From Solimonas fluminis (GTDB lineage Bacteria; Pseudomonadota; Gammaproteobacteria; Nevskiales; Nevskiaceae), in NCBI RefSeq assembly GCF_002930645.1, contig NZ_PSNW01000013.1:59471-123470 (forward strand): a DNA stretch of 64,000 nucleotides. Reading direction: 5' to 3'. Made by a program: the position numbers and the translations under genes. The notes beneath the pieces were generated by a model. That model ran no database searches and had not been told where the DNA came from. It saw nothing but the letters and a program-made list of their open reading frames with translations. This document shows positions 38,128 to 45,743 of this stretch, piece by piece. Numbering within the stretch: position 1 is the first letter of the stretch; each line of letters begins with the position of its first letter.

Positions 38128-38201
38128 GTTCGCGCCGAGCCTGTCGATGCATGAATGGTCCGCGCGCCGACCGTTCATGCATCGACAGGCTCAGTACGAA
38201 C
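38128..38201. repeat. Long imperfect palindrome (33-bp arms)
   Basis: Left arm 38128-38160 and right arm 38169-38201 are inverted copies with five mismatches, separated by eight bases. The arms contain GAGCCTGTCGATGCATGAA, a form of the GAGCCTGTCGA repeat spread through many proteobacterial genomes. It lies between the radical SAM gene and the convergent thioesterase gene and could end both transcripts. Confidence 0.85.
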
Positions 38202-38222
38202 CGCCGGACCGCGCGAGAGAAA

Positions 38223-38693
38223 TCAGCCCTTCGATTTCTTCGCGGAGATGTACATGGCGATATCGGCCTCCATCACCACTTCCTGCGCGCTGTCGCGCAC
38301 CCGCACCGGTACCACGACGTCGCCGGTGAAATCCGGCGCCAGCGGTTGGGGCAATTCGGCGCGGGCGACGAGGTCAGTGCTGCCCTGCTTGACGTAGCGC
38401 ACGGTCATGCCGCGCGGGATCCAGCGCAGGCCCCGGGGCAGGGAGGTTTCCATCATCGTGCCGGCGGCCAGTTCCGCCATCGCGCACATCGCGATGGCAT
38501 TCACCGAGCCCAGGTGGTTGTGCACCTTGCGCCGGTTGCGGATGAAGACCTCGGCCAGTCCGGGCTTGAGTTCGCGGAAGGTCGGCGAGATCGAGGCGAA
38601 GTAGGGTGCGCGCCAAGTCACGGCACGCGAGAACAGGCTGCGGCCAAGGGGATAGCGCCGCAGGCGCGAGAAGGTCTGGGACAGTGGGGTCAT
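38223..38693 (-). CDS. DUF4442 hot-dog fold (PaaI-like) thioesterase
   Basis: 156 residues. A single hot-dog domain: FRELKPGLAEVFIRNRRKVHNHLGSVNAIAMCAMAELAAGTMM fits the DUF4442 family (motifs RKVHNHLGSVNA and AMAELAAG near residues 56-78), with a C-terminal VRVRDSAQEVVMEADIAMYIS strand. Such proteins are predicted acyl-CoA thioesterases or binding proteins. The acceptor is unknown. It starts 7 bp after the stop of the alpha/beta hydrolase gene and likely shares its transcript. Confidence 0.82.
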   Translation of the reverse strand: MTPLSQTFSRLRRYPLGRSLFSRAVTWRAPYFASISPTFRELKPGLAEVFIRNRRKVHNHLGSVNAIAMCAMAELAAGTMMETSLPRGLRWIPRGMTVRYVKQGSTDLVARAELPQPLAPDFTGDVVVPVRVRDSAQEVVMEADIAMYISAKKSKG

Positions 38694-38700
38694 GGGACTC

Positions 38701-39588
38701 TCAAGGGACAGGGGGATGGGTTGCCGGCAGGCGCAGCGCCTGGACCAGCCAGTCCGCCGTCTCCTGCCAGGCGGCGCCGGGCATGCTGGGACGGAAGAAG
38801 CCGAAGTGGCTGATCTGCCGCAGGCCATGGTCGGCCGGCTGCAGCACGCGCACTTCGGTGCGGGCATTGCGGTAGAAGCCGGCGAGCGCCTGCACCGCAT
38901 TGAGCGGTGCATAGAACACGTCGTCGGCGATGGCGTAGAAGCGCATCGGGCCGCGGTAGGCGGCGAAGTGCTGGCGGATCGGCTGGCCGCTGCGGTGGGT
39001 GATGTAGTCGGGGTGGCGGCACCAGCTGGCCCACTGCAGCGCCACGCCGGCCGGCAGTTCCGCACCCATCACCGCGGCCGGCACCTTGCCGAACAGCGCC
39101 ACCGAACCCGGCAACACCACGTGCCACAGCGCCGCCATCAGCGGGCGCAGGCGCTGAGGCCAGTGGCCCCAGTAGCCGCTCTGCGAGGCAATGGACAGGG
39201 CCGCCCTGGCCAGGTGGTTGTTGTCCGCCAGGCCCAGCATCTGGCCGCCGGCGGAATGCCCTACGGCGGCGACCGGCAGGCCGGGATAGCGCGCCTGCAG
39301 CCAGTCCAGCGTCGCGGCCAGGTCGCGCTCGCCCCAGTGGCGCATGCGTAGCGAGGCGCCGCTGACCTGCTGCGGCCAGACGCTCTGGCCGATGCCGCGG
39401 TAGTCGTAGGTCAGCACCGCGAACCCGCGTTCCGCCAGGAACTTCGCGTAGGCCGCGTAGTAGCGCCGCGGCACGCCGGTGGCGGCATTGACCTGCACGG
39501 CGGCGCGCGGGGTGTCTTCGGGTTCGTAGAGTGTCGCCGCGAGCGGGTGGCCGTCGCGCGACTCCAGGGTGGTGTGGATTTCGCGCAT
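38701..39588 (-). CDS. Alpha/beta hydrolase
   Basis: 295 residues. Nucleophile elbow GHSAGG (Ser near residue 113), oxyanion region TGVPRRYYAAYAKFLAERG, acid expected in YAIADDVFY, and catalytic His in ISHFGFF near the C-terminus. The pattern resembles family proteins annotated as alpha/beta hydrolase with serine aminopeptidase-like lid. Cytoplasmic, with no signal. It is followed by the DUF4442 gene and preceded by a LysR regulator on the same strand, so the regulator may control it. Confidence 0.85.
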   Translation of the reverse strand: MREIHTTLESRDGHPLAATLYEPEDTPRAAVQVNAATGVPRRYYAAYAKFLAERGFAVLTYDYRGIGQSVWPQQVSGASLRMRHWGERDLAATLDWLQARYPGLPVAAVGHSAGGQMLGLADNNHLARAALSIASQSGYWGHWPQRLRPLMAALWHVVLPGSVALFGKVPAAVMGAELPAGVALQWASWCRHPDYITHRSGQPIRQHFAAYRGPMRFYAIADDVFYAPLNAVQALAGFYRNARTEVRVLQPADHGLRQISHFGFFRPSMPGAAWQETADWLVQALRLPATHPPVP

Positions 39589-39677
39589 GTCGCGCTCCTC
39601 AAGGATCGAGGCTTCAGGCTAGGCCTGCGCGCGCGGGGCGACAAACGAAATCGGGAAGGCTTTCGGGTGAATTCAGC

Positions 39678-40583
39678 TCACTTGAAGAGCCTGCCGGAGG
39701 CCATCAGCTCGCGCAGCCAGTCGCGGAAGGCGAGGACTTCCGGGCGGTCGCCGTCGCTGGCCCGGTGCAGCAGGTAGTAACCCTGCGGAACCTGGATCTT
39801 GAGCTCCGGCCAGGGCATCGAGAGCTGCCGGCGCTTCAGCAGGGGTTCCACCATCGGCAACAGGCCCAGCGCCAGGCCCAGGCCCTGCTCGGCGGCGCGC
39901 AGGATCGCCAGGTAGCTGTCCAGCCAGATGTCGCGCTTGCCCTTGCCCAGCGCGACTCCGGCGGCCTGCGCCCACATCGCCCAGCCTTCCGGCATCGGCG
40001 AGGAATGGATCACCGCCACGTCGCCGAGATGGCCGGGGTCGCGCTTGCGCAGGCTGCGGGCCAGGCTGGGCGTGCAGACCGGTACGGCCCACATCGTCAG
40101 CAGGTGTTCGGCGGTTAGCTGAGGCCAGTGGCCGTTGCCGAAGCGCAGGGCCAGGTCCAGGTCCTCGTGCAGAAGGTCCACCGGGCGCAGGTCGGTATCG
40201 ATGCGGACGTCGATATCGGGGTGCGCCTCCTGGAACGAGGGCAGGGCCGGCAGGATCAGTTCGCTGGCAATGAAAGGCCCCATGCTGACCTTCAGGCTGG
40301 CGCGGGCATGGCGCTGCATGACGCGATGGCTGCCATCGCGCAGGCGCTGCAGGGTGTCGCGCACCACGGCCAGGTAGGCCTTGCCGCCGTCGGACAGTTC
40401 CAGCGAGCGGTTGCCGCGGCGGAACAGCTCGAAGCCGAGGAAAGCCTCGAGCGCCTTGATCTGGTGGCTGATGGCCGATGGCGTCAGGTGCAGCTCCGCC
40501 GCCGCCAGTTTGAACGACAGGCGCCGCGCCGCGGCCTCGAAGGCCTCGAGCGTGTGCAGCGGTGGCAGTCGGCGGAACTTCAT
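39678..40583 (-). CDS. LysR family transcriptional regulator (GcvA-like)
   Basis: 301 residues. N-terminal winged HTH (residues 4-65; PLHTLEAFEAAARRLSFKLAAAEL then LTPSAISHQIKALE), then a periplasmic-binding-like effector domain (about 90-295) with FRRGNRSLELSDGG at its junction. The HTH form TPSAISHQIKALE is usual for the GcvA-type subgroup. ATG at 40583 is the conserved start; 32 more codons are open upstream but not conserved-looking. Regulated genes may be the hydrolase pair downstream or the divergent rubber oxygenase 212 bp away. Confidence 0.9.
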   Translation of the reverse strand: MKFRRLPPLHTLEAFEAAARRLSFKLAAAELHLTPSAISHQIKALEAFLGFELFRRGNRSLELSDGGKAYLAVVRDTLQRLRDGSHRVMQRHARASLKVSMGPFIASELILPALPSFQEAHPDIDVRIDTDLRPVDLLHEDLDLALRFGNGHWPQLTAEHLLTMWAVPVCTPSLARSLRKRDPGHLGDVAVIHSSPMPEGWAMWAQAAGVALGKGKRDIWLDSYLAILRAAEQGLGLALGLLPMVEPLLKRRQLSMPWPELKIQVPQGYYLLHRASDGDRPEVLAFRDWLRELMASGRLFK

Positions 40584-40795
40584 CGGGGGCGATTGTAGCC
40601 GCGATGTGGCCTGTCCCCCGGGGCGAGGGAGCCGGTCCCTGGCCGCGCCTGAAGCCAAGTGGCCCGCGTGTAATGACAAGCCATGCCCCCGCAGCGCCGT
40701 GAAGATGCGTCCCGTGGCATCGGATGGACGGTCGGCCCAAGTCGCCGCCGCGAGTCCCGGGGCCGGCCAACAACGGTGACAAGGAGAGGAGAACC

Positions 40796-42022
40796 ATGAG
40801 CGAGACGGAGTCGACGGCCGGCAGGATGAGCCGGCGCGGGTTTATCGGTGCGGGCGCGGCGCTCGGGGCCGGACTGTGCATGCCGAGCTGGTCCTGGGCC
40901 GGTACCCAGTCGGTGGCCGGAATCGGCGGAACCACGCCTCCCTGGCTGGCCTGGGACGATGAGGCCGACCCGGTCGTGGCGGCGCTGATCGACAGCGGCG
41001 AGGTGCCGGCCGTCAACGCGCTGCTGCGCGGCTGGACCAGGAATGGCCAGGCGCTGCCGCCGGGCCTGCCGGCCTACCTGCACCAGTTCATCGAACGGGC
41101 CCGGCAGCTTCCGGCCTGGGCCGACACCAGCCAGCTCAAGCTGGCGGTCGAGTTCAACAAGAAGCGCGGCACCTACCTGGGCGTGGCCTACGGGTTCGTC
41201 AGCGGCATGATGAGCACGGTGATTCCCCACGAGGCGCGCGCGGTCTACTACTCAAAGGGCGGGGCCGACATGAAGCGCCGGATCTCGCGCACGGCGAAGT
41301 TCGGCTACGACATCGGCTCGCTGGGGGGCTTCCACGATCCCAATGGCGAGATGATCGTCACGTCGGTGAAGACCCGCCTGGCGCATGCCGGCGTGCGGCA
41401 CCTGCTGCCACAATCGCCCCATTGGCGCGGCGATGCCGACCAGCCCAAGCCGATCAGCCAGCGCGACATCCTGGTGACCTGGCACAGCCTGCCGACCTCG
41501 GTGATGCGTTCGCTGAGGAAATGGGGCGTGAAGGTCCCGGCGGCGGAGGCCGACGCCTTCCTGCATTCCTGGCAGATCGCGGCGCACATGCTGGGCGTGC
41601 GGGACGAATACATCCCGGCCACCTGGGCGGCGGCCGATGCGCAGGCGCCCGAAATCCTCGATCCCGTCCTGGCGCCGACCCCGGAGGGCGTGAAGCTGGC
41701 GCAGATGCTGCTGGACCTCGCCGCCGAAGTCGACGGCGGCGCTTTCAGCCGGCCCCTGCTGGAGTCGCTGACGCGCTACTTCCTCGGTGACCAGATTGCC
41801 GGCTGGCTGGACATCCCGCGCCACCCGGGGCAGGACCAGATGCTGGCGGTGGCCTGGCCTTACTTCGTGAGGATGAAGGAGGCAGGGCTCTACATCCCCG
41901 GCTCGAACTCGTTCTACTGGGCCTTCGACGAAATCCTCCGCCAGGGCGCCATGTGGTACCTGGGCGAGGGCCAGCCGCTCAATATCGAGATCCCGTACTT
42001 CAACAATCCCAACTACTCCTGA
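40796..42022 (+). CDS. lcp: Latex clearing protein (Lcp)-type rubber oxygenase
   Basis: 408 residues. A twin-arginine signal SRRGFIGAGAALGAGL (residues 12-27) directs a folded heme protein to the periplasm or outside. The core matches Lcp/DUF2236 dioxygenases: MSTVIPHEARAVYYSKGGADMKRRISRTAKFGYDIG (motifs VYYSKGGAD, RISRTAK) and RLAHAGVRHLLPQSPHW. His197 aligns with the axial heme His of characterised Lcp, and R162/T166 with its catalytic Arg/Thr; the Lys of the Arg-x-x-Lys-Thr triad appears as Arg165. Lcp cuts poly(cis-1,4-isoprene) oxidatively. AGGAGAGGAG is a strong ribosome binding site. Substrate could also be another polyisoprenoid. Confidence 0.82.
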   Translation: MSETESTAGRMSRRGFIGAGAALGAGLCMPSWSWAGTQSVAGIGGTTPPWLAWDDEADPVVAALIDSGEVPAVNALLRGWTRNGQALPPGLPAYLHQFIERARQLPAWADTSQLKLAVEFNKKRGTYLGVAYGFVSGMMSTVIPHEARAVYYSKGGADMKRRISRTAKFGYDIGSLGGFHDPNGEMIVTSVKTRLAHAGVRHLLPQSPHWRGDADQPKPISQRDILVTWHSLPTSVMRSLRKWGVKVPAAEADAFLHSWQIAAHMLGVRDEYIPATWAAADAQAPEILDPVLAPTPEGVKLAQMLLDLAAEVDGGAFSRPLLESLTRYFLGDQIAGWLDIPRHPGQDQMLAVAWPYFVRMKEAGLYIPGSNSFYWAFDEILRQGAMWYLGEGQPLNIEIPYFNNPNYS

Positions 42023-42034
42023 CGGAACCGATCG

Positions 42035-42065
42035 GGAAGGGCCCTTCGGGGCCTTTCTTCTCTTC
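42035..42065 (+). terminator. Probable terminator after the Lcp gene
   Basis: Hairpin AAGGGCCC/GGGGCCTT with one bulge, followed by TTCTTCTC. It ends the rubber oxygenase transcript before the convergent AraC gene. Confidence 0.55.
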
Positions 42066-42083
42066 GTCGGCGGATGGCCGGGC

Positions 42084-43076
42084 TCAGGCGCGCAGCGCGG
42101 TCGCCGTCCGGCCGTGCCAGCGGCGGAAGGAACGGCTGAAGTTGCTCAGTTCGGCATAGCCGAGGATGTCCGCGATCTCGGACAGGCTCAACGCCGATTG
42201 CTGCACGTACTTCAGCGCCAGGTCGGCACGCACCGCGTCCTTGATCTGTTTGAACGAGCGGCCGCCGGCCTTGAGGTGGTCCTGCAGGGTGCGTGGCGCC
42301 ATGCCCAGGATGCGGCCCACATCCTCGAGCGTGCAGGGGGCGAAGGCCAGCAGCGCACGCACGATGCCCTCCACGCGGGTCGCCACCGCGCTGTCCGGAG
42401 GACCGCCCTCGAGCCTCAACGCCGCCGCCGTCAGCCGCCGCGAACCGCTGCCGCGCAGGTTCACCGGCAGATCCAGGGTGGCGTTGTCCAGGAACAGCGC
42501 ATTGCAGTCCTGGTTGAACAGCAGCTGCGGACCGAAGACCCGCTGGTGGTCGTCGGCCTGCGCCGGCGCCGCATGGCGGAACAGCGCGCCTGCCGGCTGC
42601 CATGCCGGCGGGCAGAAGCCGCGCAGCTCGCTGCAGATCACCGCCAGCACGTATTCCACCGACTGCACCGAGCCGCCGGCCGGCGCCATCGCCGGGTCCC
42701 AGCAGACGAACAGGCCGCCGCCGGAACGCCGCAGCGAAACGCTGGCGGCGCTGGTGAACAGCGCATAGTTCGCCGCGAAGTCCTCCAGCATCTGCCGCAC
42801 GGTGCCGGCGTTGCGCAGCAGCACCCAGAGCGCGCCCAGCACGGCCATGCTGCTGCGCTCGGCCATGCGCAGGCCGAAGCCGCGGCACCCGCAGGCTGCG
42901 GCGGCGTGCTCGAAGAAGGCGCCCACGCAACGGGCCTGCAGGGGAATGTCGGGCTGGCGCAGCGCCGCCGCCGGGATCGCCGCCCGCCGGGCCACGGCCA
43001 GCGGGTCGCCTCCGAGTTCGGCGATCAGCTCGGCCGCGCCCTTCAGGGTGTAGCTCGGCAGGAAATAGCCGGACAT
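42084..43076 (-). CDS. AraC family transcriptional regulator (OruR/ArgR-like)
   Basis: 330 residues. The N-terminal part (about 1-215) is the arabinose-binding-like domain of the Arac_binding_2/OruR type, starting GYFLPSYTLKGAAELI. The C-terminal DNA-binding region (about 230-330) has two HTHs, including LEDVGRILGMAPRTLQDHL and SLSEIADILGYAELSNFSRSF. The order fits regulators of catabolic genes in Pseudomonas-type bacteria. It is convergent with the rubber oxygenase and upstream (on its strand) of no obvious operon, so the target is unclear. Confidence 0.85.
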   Translation of the reverse strand: MSGYFLPSYTLKGAAELIAELGGDPLAVARRAAIPAAALRQPDIPLQARCVGAFFEHAAAACGCRGFGLRMAERSSMAVLGALWVLLRNAGTVRQMLEDFAANYALFTSAASVSLRRSGGGLFVCWDPAMAPAGGSVQSVEYVLAVICSELRGFCPPAWQPAGALFRHAAPAQADDHQRVFGPQLLFNQDCNALFLDNATLDLPVNLRGSGSRRLTAAALRLEGGPPDSAVATRVEGIVRALLAFAPCTLEDVGRILGMAPRTLQDHLKAGGRSFKQIKDAVRADLALKYVQQSALSLSEIADILGYAELSNFSRSFRRWHGRTATALRA

Positions 43077-43152
43077 CGCGTCTCTCCGCGCGTGTGGCCT
43101 TTATTTGACTTTTGTCAATATATCAGTTGGAGCGGCGATGTCCAGCAAGGAA

Positions 43153-43176
43153 AAAGCCCGGCGCGGGGCCGGGCTT
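43153..43176 (-). terminator. Terminator of the AMP-ligase transcript
   Basis: Stem AAGCCCGGC / GCCGGGCTT around GCGGG, followed on the minus strand by TTTTTCC. It is 107 bp past the ligase stop; the intervening stretch 43177-43282 holds no gene. Confidence 0.7.
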
Positions 43177-43282
43177 CGGGTTCCTGGGCTTTCGGACTGA
43201 CCGGAGGAGCGGTTGCCGTTCTCCGCCCCCTCGCGACGCCGGGATTCCACCCTCCGCGCGGGGCCCTCCGCTGCGCAGGGCC

Positions 43283-44959
43283 TTACTCCCAGATCACCGT
43301 CTTGCGCGAGCCGAACCACTGGTCGACGCTGGGCTCGTAGCGCTTCTCGATGATGTTGCGGCGGATCTTCATCGTGGGCGTGAGGAAGCCGTTGTCGATG
43401 TTCCAGGTGTCCTTCACCACCACGGCGAACTGGATCTGCTCGTGCGGGTCCAGCGTCTCGTTGACCTGCTCCATCAGCGAAGTCAGCTCGGAGCCGATCT
43501 CGGCGCGGTCGCCGCCGGCGGCGATGTGCTTGCGCGCATCCTCCGACAGCAGCACCAGGGCGAAGGTGGCCGGCTGGTTGGCGCCGCCGATGCAGACCGC
43601 CTCGATCTTCGGATGGCTGCCCAGCTTGTTCTCGATGGGCACGGGCGCCACGTACTTGCCCTTGCTGGTCTTGAACAGTTCCTTGACGCGGCCGGTGATG
43701 CGCAGGCGGCCCTGCTCGTCGATCTCGCCCATGTCGCCGGTCTTGAAGAAGCCGTCCTCGGTGTAGCATTCGGCGGTCTTCTCCGGCTCCTTGTAGTAGC
43801 CCAGCATCTGCGCCGGGCTCTTCACCAGGATCTCGCCGTTGTCGCCGATACGGCAGGAAACGCCGAGATTGGTGGGGCCGACGTAGCCTACGCGGGCGTT
43901 GCCCGGGCGGGTGAAGTGGGAGTAGGCGAAGTTCTCGCTCATGCCGTAGGCCTCCAGCAATTCCAGCCCCAGGCTGCGGTACCAGGAGACGGTGGGCGGC
44001 GGCAGCGGAGCGGCGCCGGTGAAGGCCACGCGCACCGAGTCCAGGCCCAGTTGCTCGAGGATCTTGCGCTTCACCTTCTTGCCGAGGAAGGGGATGCTGA
44101 ACAGGACCTTCTGCTTCTTCAGCGGCAGCTTGTCGAGCACGCCGAGCTGGAACTTGGTCCACAGGCGCGGCACCGAGAAGAAGATCGTCGGGCGGGCGCG
44201 GCGCAGGTCGGCCACGAAGGTTTCCAGCGATTCGGCGAAGAACACGTGGAAGCCGTGATAGGTCGAGTTGTTCTCCACCACCAGGCGTTCGGCGACGTGC
44301 GCCAGCGGCAGGTAGGAGAGCATGCGGTCATTCTGGTTGGCCGGGATGACGTCGCGCATCATGGTGCCGCAGACGTTGAAGGACCGGAAGGTCTGCATCA
44401 CGCCCTTGGGCTGGCCGGTGCTGCCCGAGGTGTAGACGATGGTGGCGATCTCGTCGAGCGGCCGGTCCGGGTTGCCCTGCAGCGGCGCGGTCCTGGCGAC
44501 GATGTCCTCCCACTTGCTGCCCTGTGCGCTCGCCGGCGCCAGCGGCAGCGTGATGGCCGGCAGGCTGGCCGGCACGCCGGACTTCATCTGCTCCCATTCG
44601 TCGAGCTTGCCGATGAACAGCAGCTTCGATTCGCTGTGATCCAGGATGTAGCGCACCGTCTCGGCGTTCAGCGTGGGGTACAGCGGCACGCTGACATGGC
44701 CGGACATCATGATGGCCCAGTCGGCCAGCATCCAGTGCGCGCTGTTCTTGCCCAGGATCGCGATCTGGCTCTTCGGCGGCAGGTTCAGCGACTGCAGATG
44801 CGCCGCCATGCGGCGGGCCTCGTCCATGGCCTGCTTCCAGGTGTAGTCCACCACCTTGCCGCCGCCGACGGGCTGGGTCAGGTGGATGGTGTCGGGAGTG
44901 GTCTTCTCCCAGTGATACAGGCAGGCCAGCGGCGTGCGGGCGTCGTTGGTCTTGCTCAT
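43283..44959 (-). CDS. AMP-dependent long-chain acyl-CoA synthetase
   Basis: 558 residues, adenylate-forming enzyme that activates a fatty or related acid to its CoA ester. AMP-binding motif IVYTSGSTGQPKGVMQT (near residues 177-193), the second motif in LELLEAYGMSENFAYSH, the FFKTGDMGEIDEQGRLRITGR segment and the C-terminal Lys in PTMKIRRNIIEKRYEP. The family resembles long-chain ligases with an N-terminal TPDTIHLTQPV start. Its ATG overlaps the tetR stop (ATGA), so it is transcribed with that regulator. Confidence 0.92.
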   Translation of the reverse strand: MSKTNDARTPLACLYHWEKTTPDTIHLTQPVGGGKVVDYTWKQAMDEARRMAAHLQSLNLPPKSQIAILGKNSAHWMLADWAIMMSGHVSVPLYPTLNAETVRYILDHSESKLLFIGKLDEWEQMKSGVPASLPAITLPLAPASAQGSKWEDIVARTAPLQGNPDRPLDEIATIVYTSGSTGQPKGVMQTFRSFNVCGTMMRDVIPANQNDRMLSYLPLAHVAERLVVENNSTYHGFHVFFAESLETFVADLRRARPTIFFSVPRLWTKFQLGVLDKLPLKKQKVLFSIPFLGKKVKRKILEQLGLDSVRVAFTGAAPLPPPTVSWYRSLGLELLEAYGMSENFAYSHFTRPGNARVGYVGPTNLGVSCRIGDNGEILVKSPAQMLGYYKEPEKTAECYTEDGFFKTGDMGEIDEQGRLRITGRVKELFKTSKGKYVAPVPIENKLGSHPKIEAVCIGGANQPATFALVLLSEDARKHIAAGGDRAEIGSELTSLMEQVNETLDPHEQIQFAVVVKDTWNIDNGFLTPTMKIRRNIIEKRYEPSVDQWFGSRKTVIWE

Positions 44960-45633
44960 GCTTTCCTCCTCGGTTTGCTTTTACTTGTCTTCACAGCCGG
45001 TGATGCGGATGCCGTGTCCACGTAGGGCATCAGGAAGCCGATCATCGCGGCCACGGCGGCGTCGCGGTAGGCCGGCGTGATCGAGCCATGGTCGAAATAG
45101 GAGCGGCGGAAGCAGGCGGTGGCGATATCCACCGACAGCGTGGTCACGTCCGGTTGTCCCTTCGGCAGCCGGACTCCCTTGTCCTTCCATACCGCGCGCC
45201 CCAGATCGCCCAGATGCTTGATGGTCATCTCCTGCGCCCGGAAGCTGTCGTCGGTGACGGCACCGCCCAGGATCAGCAGGCGCGCCACCGGGTTGGCCTC
45301 GTAGAAGCTCACGGAGTGATCCACCACGGCGGCGATGGCTTCGCGCAGCGTCATGCCGCGCAGTTCGTCGGCGCGCGCCAGGAACTGGCTCTCGATCTCG
45401 ACCAGGTACCGCGCCACCAGTTCGTTCAGGATGGCGTAGGGAGTGGGGAAGTAGGCGTAGATGCTGCCCCGGGTATAGCCCAGCCGCTCCGCCAGGACCG
45501 GCACGGAAAAGCCGGACAGGCCGGCTTCCATCAGCAGCTTCTCGGCCTCGGCCAGGATACGGTCGAAGCGGTCCCGGGCGCGCTGCTGCGTGGGCTGGCG
45601 CGCGATGGCCAGCGGGTCCAGGGCGTCGTTCAT
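44956..45633 (-). CDS. TetR family transcriptional regulator
   Basis: 225 residues. N-terminal HTH (about 20-65) in FDRILAEAEKLLMEAGLSGFSV and RLGYTRGSIYAYFPTPYAIL, followed by a helical ligand domain and a Lys/Arg-rich tail. It overlaps the acyl-CoA ligase gene by four bases and is probably autoregulated together with it, sensing an acyl or acyl-CoA ligand. That ligand is inferred from the neighbour only. Confidence 0.88.
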   Translation of the reverse strand: MNDALDPLAIARQPTQQRARDRFDRILAEAEKLLMEAGLSGFSVPVLAERLGYTRGSIYAYFPTPYAILNELVARYLVEIESQFLARADELRGMTLREAIAAVVDHSVSFYEANPVARLLILGGAVTDDSFRAQEMTIKHLGDLGRAVWKDKGVRLPKGQPDVTTLSVDIATACFRRSYFDHGSITPAYRDAAVAAMIGFLMPYVDTASASPAVKTSKSKPRRKA

Positions 45634-45743
45634 GGCTTAAGGAGCCTCATAAGGTCCCCATCATAGCCGCGACCGGGTCCTTCCGGACCGTTCGTTTTGG
45701 ATTCACCGGCGCCCGGGCCAGGCCCGTGGCGCCGGTGGCCCCA

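Noticed and set aside
40584..40795. Regulatory operator between the LysR gene and the rubber oxygenase gene
   Set aside because: No clear T-N11-A palindrome or promoter could be supported, so nothing was annotated.
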